Numbered from the stretch's first letter, positions 9,298 to 18,640 are shown. The stretch is 64,000 nucleotides of DNA from Candidatus Omnitrophota bacterium (GCA_029570205.1 JAKQSI010000128.1:4121-68120), one strand, 5' to 3'. Translations and numbers: made by a program. Notes: a model not told the origin generated them from the sequence alone.

Positions 9298-10382
9298 ATC
9301 TGCGCTTATGTTATATCGCCGACGGTCTTTCGCGGCACAATCACTACATGCTTCCCTGGTTTGCCAAGAGGGGCTGTGAGGTACATCTTCTGACCGACCG
9401 ACCGGCTGAGATGGAGGGTGTGTTTGTACATCGGATTGCGCCGGAAAGGGGTGGCGGACCGTTTCGGCATCTCCTCGCGGCGTATCACGTGCGAAAACGG
9501 ATTGCCGAGATCTGTCCTGATTTAGTACATGGTCACAACCTTACCGGCTACGGGTATTGGGCAGCCATGTCGGGCTTCCACCCGCTTGTCCAAACTGCGT
9601 GGGGGGCGGATGTTTTGGTTCAGCCGAATCAAAGCCGCCCGGTTCGCGCTCTGGTGCGATGGAGCCTGTCGAAAGCGGACCTGATTACCACCGATGCCCG
9701 CGCGCTTTCCCAGGCGGTAACCGATCTGCTGGGGCGTCCGGCGAGAGTTGTGGAGATCCAGTGGGGACTGGAATTGGATCGATATCGAACGGAGCCGACG
9801 CCTGAAGTTTTAAAGCGTTTGAACCCGGAAGGTCACCTGCTGGTTCTTTCCATGCGACGGATGATCCCGTATTTCAACATTGACCGAATCATCCGCGCGT
9901 TTGCGGTCGCCCGAAAATCCGTCCCGAACAGCCGCCTGGTCTGTTTTGCCGAGGGGCCTGAGTGGTTCCGTTGCCTGAAATTGGCGGATGATCTGGGAAT
10001 ATCGGACGCGGTTTTTTTTCTGGACTGGGTAGGGGAAGATGAACTGATCGACTGGCTCTCGGTTTGCGATCTGTTTGTATCGATCCCGGATGTGGACAGC
10101 ACTCCGCATTCGCTTCTGATGGCGTTCGCGGCGGGATTACCTGTAATTGTCAGTGATCTGCCCGCCTATCGGGAATGGGTAAGTCCGCAGGAAAATGGAG
10201 TTTTGGTTCGACCCGATGATGAGCGATCCCTGGCGGACTCGATGATGGAGTTGCTGAGAAATGCGAGTATTCGCCGACAATGGGGAATGCGAAATCGAAA
10301 GTTAGCCGAGCAGAAGGCAAACCGGGATCAGGAGATGACTCGCCTCGCGGCGTTCTATCGCGAGCTGACGGGGAAAGGCTGA
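9294..10382 (+). CDS. Glycosyltransferase family 4-like protein
   Basis: 362 aa. The open frame extends back to 9141, inside the upstream gene, but ATG 9294 overlaps that gene's stop in an ATGA and starts a normal GT-B N-terminus (LRLCYIADGLSRHNHYM). The C-terminal Rossmann half carries LVLSMRRMIPYFNIDRIIRA, DLFVSIPDVDSTPHSLLMAFA and GLPVIVSDLPAYREWV, which is the GT4 nucleotide-sugar site; the usual EGxG glutamate region is altered to DVDSTPHS, which is common in this branch. It would transfer a sugar from a nucleotide donor to a lipid-linked glycan at the inner face of the membrane, together with the coupled FemAB-like gene. Confidence 0.85.
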   Translation: MNLRLCYIADGLSRHNHYMLPWFAKRGCEVHLLTDRPAEMEGVFVHRIAPERGGGPFRHLLAAYHVRKRIAEICPDLVHGHNLTGYGYWAAMSGFHPLVQTAWGADVLVQPNQSRPVRALVRWSLSKADLITTDARALSQAVTDLLGRPARVVEIQWGLELDRYRTEPTPEVLKRLNPEGHLLVLSMRRMIPYFNIDRIIRAFAVARKSVPNSRLVCFAEGPEWFRCLKLADDLGISDAVFFLDWVGEDELIDWLSVCDLFVSIPDVDSTPHSLLMAFAAGLPVIVSDLPAYREWVSPQENGVLVRPDDERSLADSMMELLRNASIRRQWGMRNRKLAEQKANRDQEMTRLAAFYRELTGKG

Positions 10383-10495
10383 GTCGAAGAAATTGCCTGA
10401 TTCGGCGTGACCCCTTGGTTTGGAGATTCGTCAGTAGTATCGGTCCGCTCGATTTGGGTGTAAAATGAGGCATTTGGACAGGAAGGGATCGAACA

Positions 10496-11947
10496 GTGAA
10501 AGGGATGGAAAACGTCATGAGAAGAGAGATATTCCGGTGTCCGTGGTGTTTGGTGATCCTTATCGGTGTCGGCGTGCTTCCTGTGGTGTTGTCAACCAGC
10601 TGCCGGACATCGGGGCGGGGCGGAATTGCGAGCGTACCGGCGGAGGCTCTTGAGAATTCGCCTGCTATGCAGGCGCAACTTACGCTGGAACGTGCTTTGG
10701 ATGCGTTTGCGACGCTCCGTGTCCACGGCGGTTGGCCGATGGCCTATTCGGAGGATCTGACCAAACGGTGGGGCGAGTATAAGGAGTGTGATGAATGGCA
10801 GATCACAGTCCAGCCGCCCGCGACTCCCTCCGTCGGCGAGGTCTATTTGCGGGCGCATCAGGCCACGGGCGAGCGGAGGTTCCTTCGTATTGCCAAAGAA
10901 GCCGCCGATATTCTGCGGGAAGGCCAGCTGGCGAACGGCGGGTGGTGGTATGAAATCCGGCTCGATGCCAAGGGACCCGCCGAATACTACTACCTGAAAG
11001 ATCGGGGCAATCATGAAAAGGCCGACCTGTTCTGCACGGCCACGCTGGATGATCGCACAACGCAGGGCGCTATTGACTTCCTGATGACAATGGCCAGGGA
11101 GACCACGGAACGGGCGTATCACGAGTCCGCCCGGCAGGGGTTGGATTTCCTTCTGGCTGCCCAGTATCCTCAGGGTGGCTGGCCGCAGACTTATCCGGCG
11201 GAGAGTACCGGTTATCAACAGTATCTCACCCTGAACGATCGCGCCGGGACCGATGCCATGCGAACGCTCCTCCGGGGATATCATCAATATGAAGACTCCC
11301 GCTACCTGACGGCTGTTCTGCGCGCCGCCAACTGGCTGATCAAGGCCCAACTGCCGGAACCTCATCCCGGATGGGCACAGCAATATACCCTGGAAGGGGA
11401 ACCGGCCGCCGCGCGGTGGTTCGAACCGCCTGCCTGCTGCTCATCTGTCACAGCCGATGTCATTCAAATCTTGATCGATGTCTACCTGGAAACCGGCGAT
11501 GACCGGTATCTGAAACCCATCCCGGCTGCGATTGCCTGGCTGGAGAAATCCCAGATCGAACCGGGCGTGTGGGCACGGTTCTACGAAATCGGCACAAATC
11601 GCCCCATCTATGTCAACAAAAATCGTGAGATTGTCTATGAGCAGGTTGATCTGCGTCCTAACTATGACTGGACGGTCAATTATGGTGTCAGCGCCATAGA
11701 GAATTACCGAAAACTGACCGAACTGGGAAGGAACGCCTATCTTCGCCAACGGGATTCCATGACCCCCGATCAGGAGAAGGCGCGTTTTGAATCGCTTGAA
11801 AACCAGTTGGGGGGGGTGATTGCGAGTCTTCGGGCGGACGGTTTCTGGGTCCGTGACGGACAGATCTCATGCGGCGAGTTTGTCCACAATGCCAACCTTC
11901 TGTGCGAGTACATCGAACTGTGGGTGAAGATAAATCGGAAAGCATGA
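10496..11947 (+). CDS. Secreted pectate lyase-like protein (PL10-type)
   Basis: 483 aa from GTG 10496; ATG 10505 and ATG 10517 are equally possible starts, the choice not being decided by the weak AGGAAGG/AAGGG sites. A hydrophobic leader is followed by a cysteine (VVLSTSC), so it may be a lipoprotein or Sec-exported, although the lipobox is poor. The body is an alpha/alpha toroid with HGGWPMAYS and QGGWPQTYP repeats and LNDRAGTDAMRTLL, as in the Pel family PL10 pectate lyases. Planctomycete-type genomes carry many such proteins. Calcium-dependent polygalacturonate cleavage is known for the family; activity on another uronan is possible. No sugar importer is adjacent. Confidence 0.75.
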   Translation: MKGMENVMRREIFRCPWCLVILIGVGVLPVVLSTSCRTSGRGGIASVPAEALENSPAMQAQLTLERALDAFATLRVHGGWPMAYSEDLTKRWGEYKECDEWQITVQPPATPSVGEVYLRAHQATGERRFLRIAKEAADILREGQLANGGWWYEIRLDAKGPAEYYYLKDRGNHEKADLFCTATLDDRTTQGAIDFLMTMARETTERAYHESARQGLDFLLAAQYPQGGWPQTYPAESTGYQQYLTLNDRAGTDAMRTLLRGYHQYEDSRYLTAVLRAANWLIKAQLPEPHPGWAQQYTLEGEPAAARWFEPPACCSSVTADVIQILIDVYLETGDDRYLKPIPAAIAWLEKSQIEPGVWARFYEIGTNRPIYVNKNREIVYEQVDLRPNYDWTVNYGVSAIENYRKLTELGRNAYLRQRDSMTPDQEKARFESLENQLGGVIASLRADGFWVRDGQISCGEFVHNANLLCEYIELWVKINRKA

Positions 11948-12005
11948 GGGAAGGCGGCGAGGGAAGTTTGGGTTGAGTTTGTCGGACTTGTCAGCTACTA
12001 CCTGA

Positions 12006-12028
12006 CCTCCCCCGACCTTCGGGGGAGG
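12006..12028. repeat. Strong intergenic hairpin after the lyase gene
   Basis: CCTCCCCCGA and TCGGGGGAGG form a ten-base-pair stem with a three-base loop. It stands between the lyase stop and the next start. There is no T-run, so it is either a dispersed repeat or a weak transcription end. Confidence 0.45.
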
Positions 12029-12063
12029 CAAACATTCCGCTCTTCTGCAGACGATCAAAAAAC

Positions 12064-12969
12064 ATGCACTTTCCCGTATCCGGTGTAGATACTCCGATCT
12101 GGCTGCCGCCATTGGTCGCCATGGTTATTTCCTATTTCACCTCTATGGCGGGTGTTTCGGGTGCGTTCCTGATACTACCCTTTCAAATGAGTGTGTTGGG
12201 ATTTATCAGTCCGGCGGTCAGCGGCACGAACCTCGTTTACAATGTGGTGGCTATTCCCAGTGGGATTTATCGTTATTTTCGCGAAGGGCGGCTCGTGTGG
12301 CCGTTGACCTGGATGGTGGTAGCCGGAACCGGGCCGGGCGTGATTGTGGGTGGCATTATCCGTCTTTCCTGTCTTCCGGATCCGAAGCCGTTCAAGGTGT
12401 TTGTCGGTTGCGTGTTGCTGTACATAGCGGTGCGCCTGCTGCCGGACGTTCTCAAAGCGCGGGCTACGCAACAGGCCGATGTTTCCAACAATCGGGCGAA
12501 TTGGCGAGTCGAAATCAGGGATTTCACCTGGCGGCAGATCGCGTTTGAATTTCAGGATCACACGTACCGGTGCGGTTCGGCGGGGATCTTCATGTTGTCC
12601 TTGATTGTCGGTGTAATCGGCGGGATTTACGGGATCGGTGGCGGGGCGATTATTGCGCCGTTTTTTGTGGCCATTTACGGATTACCGGTTCATGCGGTCG
12701 CCGGAGCGGCGCTCATGGGGACCTTTGTCACGTCGGTTTTGGGCGTCGTGTTTTACGAGGCAGCCGGGGTGTTTTATCAATCGACCGGGATGGCGGTGAC
12801 TCCGGACTGGTTGCTGGGAGGTCTGTTCGGCCTGGGCGGGGTAGTGGGGATGTATTTTGGAGCGAAGACCCAGCGATTTGTCCCGGCCCGGTGGTTGAAG
12901 GTTATGCTGACGGTGATCCTGTTTTATGTGGCAGTTCGGTATATTGGGGAGTACTTTGGAGTCTTCTGA
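12064..12969 (+). CDS. TauE/SafE-family membrane permease
   Basis: 301 aa, ATG 12064. Two related halves of about four membrane segments each, the second beginning FMLSLIVGVIGGIYGIGGGAIIAP, the glycine-rich motif repeated in TauE/SafE (DUF81) carriers; the first half has SMAGVSGAFLILPF. Members export or import sulfonates, sulfite or other organic anions across the inner membrane. The central cytoplasmic loop (about residues 125-165) is longer than usual. Neighbours do not reveal the substrate. Confidence 0.85.
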   Translation: MHFPVSGVDTPIWLPPLVAMVISYFTSMAGVSGAFLILPFQMSVLGFISPAVSGTNLVYNVVAIPSGIYRYFREGRLVWPLTWMVVAGTGPGVIVGGIIRLSCLPDPKPFKVFVGCVLLYIAVRLLPDVLKARATQQADVSNNRANWRVEIRDFTWRQIAFEFQDHTYRCGSAGIFMLSLIVGVIGGIYGIGGGAIIAPFFVAIYGLPVHAVAGAALMGTFVTSVLGVVFYEAAGVFYQSTGMAVTPDWLLGGLFGLGGVVGMYFGAKTQRFVPARWLKVMLTVILFYVAVRYIGEYFGVF

Positions 12970-13112
12970 CTTTGAAGCGGCGATAAGCCAGGGCGAAACG
13001 CAGGGCGGCGAGTCATTGATGATTGCGTGGAATCCGGGAATCAAACACCCGCCGGTTTCTTCTCGTTTTGCACAATGATCTTCGGGTCGAGATTTTTTGC
13101 CGGAGCGGCACT

Positions 13113-13286
13113 TTATGCCAACTCTTGGATGATGTGCTTTGCCGGGTTCTCGTCGATCTCATCATGCCGGGGAATCCGCTGCTTCTTGCCGGTTTTCGGA
13201 TTCCTGTAAAGGTCGTGCCGGGAACCGTGCCGCACTGGGACACATCCTGCAGAGGTGATTCGCCTCAGAAGATCCCTTCTCTTCAT
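13113..13286 (-). CDS. hicA: HicA-type mRNA interferase toxin (57 aa)
   Basis: A short minus-strand gene of 57 codons. It starts MKRRDLLRRITSAGC, continues VRHGSRHDLYRNPKTGKK and QRIPRHDEIDENPAKHII, which is the HicA double-stranded-RNA-binding-like fold with the catalytic histidine in the G-S-R-H turn. Its ATG (13284-13286) overlaps the hicB stop in an ATGA, so the pair is translationally coupled. HicA toxins cleave mRNA when the antitoxin is lost. Order is hicB then hicA, the reverse of the classical arrangement but known. No frame damage is visible, so this pair looks functional. Confidence 0.88.
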   Translation of the reverse strand: MKRRDLLRRITSAGCVPVRHGSRHDLYRNPKTGKKQRIPRHDEIDENPAKHIIQELA

Positions 13287-13480
13287 ACCTTCAAAGCCAG
13301 TTCTTTCACCCCGTGATTTTCAGGAACATCCTCCATGGTCATAAGGATATAGGCGTCCCTCATGTTCTCTTCCAGTTCCTCGAGCGTTTCTCCCTGCGTC
13401 ATGATTTCGGGATGTTCCAGCAGTTTGCCCACCCAGAACTTCTCACTTTTCCAATAGACCATTTTCAATTTCGTTTCCAT
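13283..13480 (-). CDS. hicB: HicB-type antitoxin (65 aa)
   Basis: 65 aa beginning METKLKMVYWKSEKFW with VGKLLEHPEIMTQGETLEEL, the partial RNase-H-like fold of HicB/UPF0150 antitoxins. It lacks the C-terminal ribbon-helix-helix or HTH domain found in long HicBs, as is common when hicB precedes hicA. It would bind and block HicA. Stop overlaps the hicA start by four bases. Confidence 0.85.
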   Translation of the reverse strand: METKLKMVYWKSEKFWVGKLLEHPEIMTQGETLEELEENMRDAYILMTMEDVPENHGVKELALKV

Positions 13481-13560
13481 CTTCTCATTTCCCAGAAAAA
13501 CCGAAATTATTCAACACCTGATACCATGAAATTGCCGGACGCGAGACCTGATGCGCTATC

Positions 13561-13781
13561 CTACCCTGGATTATTCTGCCCAATGATTTTCGCGTCGGGA
13601 TTGAGTGGAGGAAGCGGAAGCCCCTCTTGCCGGAGGATTCTATTATGTTCCTTCATGTTGCATACAGCCTCCAACAGACAATCCTTCACCGAATGCCCGA
13701 TCCCGATGAATTCCTCCGGATGGGGGGAATAGCCGGGTTCGTTGGTGGCTTCGATGATGAGGGAGTAGGGGAGTCAATCAT
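13561..13781 (-). pseudogene. Decayed HicB-like antitoxin, one-base frameshift near the start
   Basis: Reading the minus strand from about 13770 to the TAG at 13561-13563 gives YSLIIEATNEPGYSPHPEEF, then GIGHSVKDCLLEAVCNM and LRQEGLPLPPLNPDAK, a typical HicB-family antitoxin. In this frame a TGA lies just before, and there is no start. ATG at 13781 (MIDSP) is one frame off, and a single added C in its CCCC run would join the two. I read it as a frameshifted gene; a sequencing error would give the same picture. Confidence 0.6.
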
Positions 13782-13828
13782 CGTTGCTCTCTGCCGAAAA
13801 TTCTTTCTCTCACCACTTTGAGGGTCTG

Positions 13829-13864
13829 CTACTTAAGCAGCCGGACCAGTTCGCTGGATTTCAT
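13829..13864 (-). pseudogene. HicA toxin remnant (first 11 codons only)
   Basis: MKSSELVRLLK followed by TAG. This is the characteristic N-terminus of HicA proteins, which normally continue for another 50 residues. It lies directly before the broken hicB above, so the two together look like a dead hicAB pair. Eleven codons are little evidence, but the position supports it. Confidence 0.45.
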
Positions 13865-13964
13865 TTTGGGACTCCAATACGGAGGCCAAAACTTACGACA
13901 CTCCCACCTCTCTGAATGATTCCGATCTCCCAAAAATGGAGTCTCTAATCTGCGAGCATAATCA

Positions 13965-15761
13965 TCATAAAGTATCGAACCAAGTCCTGATCTTCTCCGC
14001 CATGAGTTTGCGTCGCATTTCGAGAAAATCCTCGTAGGGAGGAATAACACCATCCAGGAGGGACTCGGGCAGGCAGTGAATCCGTAAATTCGCGCGCATT
14101 TCGGCTTTGTCCGTGATTCCGCCATATTTCTTTTTCCCGCCGTTGCATTGTTCGGCTAGTTCGCTGAAATACTGATGCGGGGATTTGTCTCCGATGGCGA
14201 TATTGATCTCGCTTTGAGCGAGCACGAAGTTCGCGATCTGATTGTAACTTCCACGAGAAATGCCCTGTGTTTTCAGGTATTTCTTCGGGTATACATGGTG
14301 CACATCGCCGTGATTCATTAGTAAATCACACACGGTGATGTCCCGAGAGAGAAATCCCTTGTCGCCAAGCTTTACCTGCGCCGCTTGGTAAGATAAAAAA
14401 TATGGACTCCTCGACGAAGACGTGTTCATTATCTGCGGCAGCATCCCAGTCCAGAAGCTCTCAGGCAGTTCATTCTCAATCACCAACTCCGCGTAAGCTG
14501 CCAGACCGTGTGACTCAATTTGACGGATATCGAAGTCAAAGGCCGTCTCAGGACTCCCGATGTAGCGACCACGCAGGATGGACATGACATACCATCGGCG
14601 GACTAAACGCTCAATATCGGCCGGAGGGATTTTCTCAGCCTTCCCACGTAAATAAAGAATATAAGCGAAATTGACTGCATTGCAACCGCCAATCAAATTG
14701 CTTGTCACGAAGCCCGCCGAGCGCAAGATCATCGTGATCCGCTCGAAATGTGTCTGGTTGATGAAGGCAAGAATGCCCCTCTTAAGGCGGTGGAAGGATT
14801 CCTCGATGATAGCCTCTTCGTATTGCTTCGTCTCAAAGTTTCGGCCTGAAAGAAGTGCAACCAAGTCTTGAAGCTTGCCGCGTCCAAATTCTGACGTGAA
14901 CGCAACGCGCAGCATATCGGTATAAGTCGGGTCATATATATCGTCGTTTGTGTCTTTGAGCCAACGCATTGGCTGGAAGAACTCCGAGTTTACAAAGGCT
15001 TTGTCATTTTTCTCAATGTTCGGCAGAAACTCGGGCGCAACGGCAAGATGACAGAAGTAATCGATGGCCTTGCGCAGCATGTTCCCACTATAAGTTTCGT
15101 TCACCGCAATTTTCGACATGGCAAAGTCGGCCTGCGATAGTTCGGTTCCTGCCGAGTTCACACGGATAAATATCTCCGTAACTGTCTCGATGTCCAGATC
15201 ATTCGCGAGCTCGATTACTCCAACATGATTATTCGTAATTTTGTGGAGATTCTCGATCGTGTGAGATATGGCGTCTTCTGAGACGTCGGGATTCTTATGG
15301 CAGTAGTCTTTCACGAGTTGGAAGATACTGGACTCCGGCGCAAAGACCTCGGCGATATCGGGAATCCACGCTGTGTCCTTTCGGATGGCCGGATTGACGA
15401 CTTCAAATCGGTTTTCCTGTGGGTGAAATGCAATTCGGATGCGGACCGTTTCGTAGTCCTTCGTCAAGACTTCACGGCCCATCAACGCCGCCATAAGGGC
15501 TGTCACACGCTGCTGGCCGTCTATGAGAATGCGCTTGCCCGCAGCATGCGTGCCATCTTTCAGCCGCACCGTAGGATTGCGCCAAGCGATCAAATAGCCA
15601 ATCGGGTATCCCTGATAGAGCGAATCGAGAAGGTTACGAACCTTGACAGCTTCCCAGACAAATGGGCGTTGGATCTCGGGAATAGCGATTTCGCCGGATT
15701 TGACCCAAGTCAGAATTGTCTCAATGGGGTGTGGAGTAACCGAATAACGCTGTGTTGTCAT
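13965..15761 (-). CDS. Single-chain DUF262/HNH (GmrSD-like) restriction or defence protein
   Basis: 598 aa. The N-terminal DUF262 (GmrS, ParB-like nucleotide hydrolase) domain shows [10 protein letters not shown] at 27-36 and DGQQR at 81-85, the conserved nucleotide-site motifs. The C-terminus has [11 protein letters not shown] from about residue 486, the His-His-Pro pattern of the DUF1524-type HNH nuclease, and [20 protein letters not shown] with the following asparagine positions. Known relatives (GmrSD, BrxU, SspE) cut or nick modified or phage DNA in a nucleotide-dependent way. A solitary gene, so probably a type IV-like system. It lies between two toxin-antitoxin loci on the same strand. 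Target specificity is unknown. Confidence 0.85.
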   Translation of the reverse strand: MTTQRYSVTPHPIETILTWVKSGEIAIPEIQRPFVWEAVKVRNLLDSLYQGYPIGYLIAWRNPTVRLKDGTHAAGKRILIDGQQRVTALMAALMGREVLTKDYETVRIRIAFHPQENRFEVVNPAIRKDTAWIPDIAEVFAPESSIFQLVKDYCHKNPDVSEDAISHTIENLHKITNNHVGVIELANDLDIETVTEIFIRVNSAGTELSQADFAMSKIAVNETYSGNMLRKAIDYFCHLAVAPEFLPNIEKNDKAFVNSEFFQPMRWLKDTNDDIYDPTYTDMLRVAFTSEFGRGKLQDLVALLSGRNFETKQYEEAIIEESFHRLKRGILAFINQTHFERITMILRSAGFVTSNLIGGCNAVNFAYILYLRGKAEKIPPADIERLVRRWYVMSILRGRYIGSPETAFDFDIRQIESHGLAAYAELVIENELPESFWTGMLPQIMNTSSSRSPYFLSYQAAQVKLGDKGFLSRDITVCDLLMNHGDVHHVYPKKYLKTQGISRGSYNQIANFVLAQSEINIAIGDKSPHQYFSELAEQCNGGKKKYGGITDKAEMRANLRIHCLPESLLDGVIPPYEDFLEMRRKLMAEKIRTWFDTL

Positions 15762-15799
15762 AGCAAGTATCTCCCTCTCAGAGTCTGATTTGTCCTGCT

Positions 15800-16108
15800 C
15801 TATATATTTTTTAGGGACTGCGACAGGGAATTCTGCACACTCTCATCAAATGTCTGCTTTCCAAGTTTCCGGTGACGGCTTCGGCCTCTTCGATTGTGGC
15901 ATTCCCCTACTTCCACCACCCCCACAATCTCCTTGTGCGACCGGATCAGCTCGTTCACCACAGTAGGCACATCCACATTTTTCCGCTGGGCGATTTTCTC
16001 TACAAAAGCGCGATTGGCCTCGTCCAGATATACCGGAACATGGAAAGTCGCATCTTCCTGGAAGAATCGTCCGCGCTCGCCTTCGGAGAAATCGTATTCC
16101 TTCCTCAT
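15800..16108 (-). CDS. BrnA/CopG-type antitoxin partner of a BrnT-like toxin
   Basis: 102 aa from ATG 16108; the frame extends upstream only through the toxin gene. [16 protein letters not shown] then [20 protein letters not shown] is the standard start of antitoxins coded next to DUF497 (BrnT) toxins, and [17 protein letters not shown] matches the ribbon-helix-helix part. The last 30 residues ([16 protein letters not shown]) are unusually basic for the family and could be a read-through extension. The start lies four bases after the toxin stop. Confidence 0.72.
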   Translation of the reverse strand: MRKEYDFSEGERGRFFQEDATFHVPVYLDEANRAFVEKIAQRKNVDVPTVVNELIRSHKEIVGVVEVGECHNRRGRSRHRKLGKQTFDESVQNSLSQSLKNI

Positions 16109-16112
16109 GAGA

Positions 16113-16388
16113 TCATTCCTTATAGGATTCTTGTTCGCGCTTGGTTGCTTTTCGGCTTGATATAATGCGAATGATTGCCCTGTTCCGGTCAAGCCGTTCA
16201 AAAGTATGGTGGACAACAAGCAAATCTCCGGTTGATGAAATGCCGAGGGTCAACTACCTGTCCTCCTTCTCGCTGTGCTCCGTGTCATAGATTGAGATTG
16301 CACCTGGATCGCGGAAGACGCTGACAGATTGTTCGAAAGCCACACCGTGCTTCCTGATCCCGAAACAATCGTCACCGTTCTATCTCAT
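16113..16388 (-). pseudogene. BrnT-type (DUF497) toxin pseudogene with two in-frame stops
   Basis: 92 codons on the minus strand. Recognisable parts are IRKHGVAFEQSVSVFRDPGA, ISIYDTEHSEKEDR and, after a stop, LTLGISSTGDLLVVHHTF and RAIIRIISSRKATKREQE, ending TGA at 16113-16115. This is the BrnT RelE-like fold (KHGVxFEE, RAIxRIISARKAT). TAG codons are at 16380-16382 (third codon) and 16254-16256, the latter where the family has tryptophan (TGG to TAG). The antitoxin just downstream is intact, as expected for a dead toxin. Confidence 0.75.
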
Positions 16389-16455
16389 GGTTTTCCATCC
16401 ACAACGAGATTACCACATCCGCCGATTGCGAGCAATGAATTTTCGCGGGGAAATC

Positions 16456-16502
16456 CCCCTTCACCGCAACCCTCTCCCGGTGGGATATGGGGAAAAGGCG
16501 GC
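16456..16502. repeat. Dispersed CCCTC/CTCTCCC repeat
   Basis: Copy of the family at 1241 and 8264 (CCCCCTTCACCGCAACCCTC then CCCGGTGGGATATGGGG). Confidence 0.45.
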
Positions 16503-16545
16503 AGATGCGCTGCCGCACTCCAAGGGTGCAGGGTTGTATTACAAA

Positions 16546-16565
16546 GGGCGCACAGCCGTGCGCCC
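16546..16565. repeat. Perfect hairpin repeat GGGCGCAC/GTGCGCCC
   Basis: Eight-base-pair perfect stem with loop AGCC in the non-coding gap between the toxin pseudogene and the Asp23 gene. A similar GC-rich perfect palindrome is at 44020-44041. Confidence 0.5.
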
Positions 16566-16641
16566 CTATGGTTCTTGAATCCGCAATCCCTAACCTGCAA
16601 TTGGCAGACTGGGGCGTGACAATTTTAAGAAGTAATTCAAA

Positions 16642-17082
16642 TCAGGAGGGCTGTTCGCCCTCTGCCGGGACGGCCATTTCCGCTTCCGACGGCTCTTTTT
16701 TCTTGTTGGATGCCGGGATGTGCAGATTGACAAGGTTGATATTGACCGACTTGGGACGTGCCCCGGTCATTTTCTCGACCTCCTCCATCACGCGCACTTG
16801 CAGATTGGACGCCAATTGACGGATGTCCCTGCCGTATTCCACGATGATCGAAACGTCGATCACCAGTTTCCCCTCCTCGTCGCGGGTCACGCGGACCCCT
16901 TTCGGGGTATCGCCCTTGCGGACCAACGAAGCGATATCATCCACGATCCCGCCCGTTGTTCCAACCACCCCATCGACTTCCATGGCCTCTTTGAACGCGA
17001 TCAGGGCCACAACACTCTCTGCGACATCGATTTTTCCAATGGTTTCATCGGATTGAACAGTGACTTTTTTTTCAGCGCACAT
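16642..17082 (-). CDS. Asp23/Gls24-family envelope stress protein
   Basis: 146 aa from ATG 17082, which has AGGAGA six bases upstream on the minus strand. IGKIDVAESVVALIAFKEAM, GVVGTTGGIVDDI and VRVTRDEEGKLVIDVSI(IV)EYGRDI are the hallmarks of the DUF322/Asp23 fold. The C-terminal helix NLQVRVMEEVEKMTG and VNINLVNLHI complete the domain. In Gram-positive bacteria such proteins associate with the membrane in cell-wall stress; in other phyla they are common but unstudied. The gene is divergent from folC with about 200 bases between. Confidence 0.85.
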   Translation of the reverse strand: MCAEKKVTVQSDETIGKIDVAESVVALIAFKEAMEVDGVVGTTGGIVDDIASLVRKGDTPKGVRVTRDEEGKLVIDVSIIVEYGRDIRQLASNLQVRVMEEVEKMTGARPKSVNINLVNLHIPASNKKKEPSEAEMAVPAEGEQPS

Positions 17083-17278
17083 GGCAGCTCTCCTGTATTC
17101 CGGCTTTCGTTCGGCTAGGATCCTAAGATCTTTCGCGCATTGTCTCGGTCGGCGAAGATGCCGCTTGGGAAGCGAATATAGCAGAACAAAGCGGCGACCA
17201 ACACCGTGCGGCATCCTATCCCGAACCGGTTCGCGCGTCAATTCCTACCCACAGGTCGGACGGCAGGGTGATTTTTCG

Positions 17279-18640
17279 ATGAAATACGAGGATGCGCTGG
17301 CGTTTCTCCTCTCTTTTGTTTCGTATGAACAGACTTCCAGTTGGAAGTACACGGATACGACATTCGATATGACCGGTTACCGTCGTCTGCTCGATTCGCT
17401 GGGAAATCCGCAATGGTCATACCGGACCGTCCATATTGCAGGCAGCGACGGCAAGGGGTCTGTAGCGGCCATGCTGGCGAGCGTTCTCCGACAGGCAGGG
17501 CTGCGTGTGGGCTTGTATACCTCGCCGCATCTCCATGATGTCCGGGAGCGGATCACCGTCAATCAAGTTCCGATTTCCAAACGTTCCCTGGCATCCATTC
17601 TCACCTTAATGAAGAACCGCCTTGATGTGTACGGGGAGAGCCGGAGAGGGTTTGCGACTTTTTTCGACCTGCTGACGGCGGCCGCATTTGTTTATTTCCA
17701 GCGGGAGAAAGTGGATGTGGCGGTGATTGAAACCGGCCTTGGGGGCAGGCTGGATGCCACCAATGTTCTGCACCCGGAGGCGACCATCATCACTCATCTT
17801 TCCCTGGAACATACCGACAAGCTCGGAGATACCCTGGAGAAGATCGCTGCCGAGAAACTGGCGATTTCTCATCCGAGCGTGCCTTGCATTATCGCCCCGC
17901 AGGTTCCACAACTCCTGCCGTTCATACGAAAATGGCTGAGGGAAAGAGGTGTTCCGGCCCGGTTTGTCCAAAAGGAATACGAGATCCATTCACAGCCACC
18001 GGTGAGATGGCGCCGTTCGATCGTCATCTCAGGAGGGGGAAGAAACCGGCAAATCCGATTGCGTTTGCTGGGGGCCTGCCAGCCGCAGAACGCCGCCGCT
18101 GTTTGCGCAATCATCGATGCACGTGGCGCGCAGTGGGGTCACCATGCTTCCGTCTCGGAACAGGCCTTGCGGACCGGGCTGGAGAACACCGTTTGGCCGG
18201 GCCGATTCGAGATCCTTCCGAGACGAGACACGGGCCGGCCGGTGGATATCGTACTCGATGTCGCGCACACCGAACGCGGCGCGGCCTCGCTGCGTCAAAG
18301 TTTGACCGAAGTGTTCGGTAACAAACCACGGATTATGTTGCTGGGCTTCCTTCGGGGGAAGAACATCCTGGGAATCGCCCGGCAGCTGGTCCGGCGGTCC
18401 GACACACTGATCTGCACAACCGCGCCTTCGCCGCGCGCTGTCCCGGTTGATGAATTGCGCCATGTTCTGCTATGTTCCCCATTACGGGCGAAACGGACGT
18501 GTTGGATTGACGATCCCCTGGAAGCTCTGCAATCGGTTTGCAATGTTGTGGAAAAAGAATCGCTGTTGGTTGTGGCAGGGTCTCTGTATCTGGTCGGATT
18601 CTGCAGGGGAATCCTGATGAATAACATCCGGAGAGACTGA
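17279..18640 (+). CDS. folC: Folylpolyglutamate / dihydrofolate synthase
   Basis: 453 aa from ATG 17279; the frame runs back to 17060 but that part overlaps the Asp23 start and is unlikely. The phosphate loop is HIAGSDGKGSVAAML (G55 onward), followed by GLYTSPHLHDVRERI, DLLTAAAFVYF and ETGLGGRLDATNV, all Mur-ligase/FolC motifs. SLEHTDKLGDTLEKIAAEKL matches the metal and folate-binding region, and PGRFEILPR and DVAHTERGAASL the C-terminal domain. It adds glutamate to folate in the cytoplasm. Whether it also has dihydrofolate synthase activity cannot be told. Confidence 0.9.
   Translation: MKYEDALAFLLSFVSYEQTSSWKYTDTTFDMTGYRRLLDSLGNPQWSYRTVHIAGSDGKGSVAAMLASVLRQAGLRVGLYTSPHLHDVRERITVNQVPISKRSLASILTLMKNRLDVYGESRRGFATFFDLLTAAAFVYFQREKVDVAVIETGLGGRLDATNVLHPEATIITHLSLEHTDKLGDTLEKIAAEKLAISHPSVPCIIAPQVPQLLPFIRKWLRERGVPARFVQKEYEIHSQPPVRWRRSIVISGGGRNRQIRLRLLGACQPQNAAAVCAIIDARGAQWGHHASVSEQALRTGLENTVWPGRFEILPRRDTGRPVDIVLDVAHTERGAASLRQSLTEVFGNKPRIMLLGFLRGKNILGIARQLVRRSDTLICTTAPSPRAVPVDELRHVLLCSPLRAKRTCWIDDPLEALQSVCNVVEKESLLVVAGSLYLVGFCRGILMNNIRRD

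Noticed and set aside
13013-13243. Minus-strand 76-codon frame as a gene
   Set aside because: It is a shadow frame over hicA and has no protein-like content.
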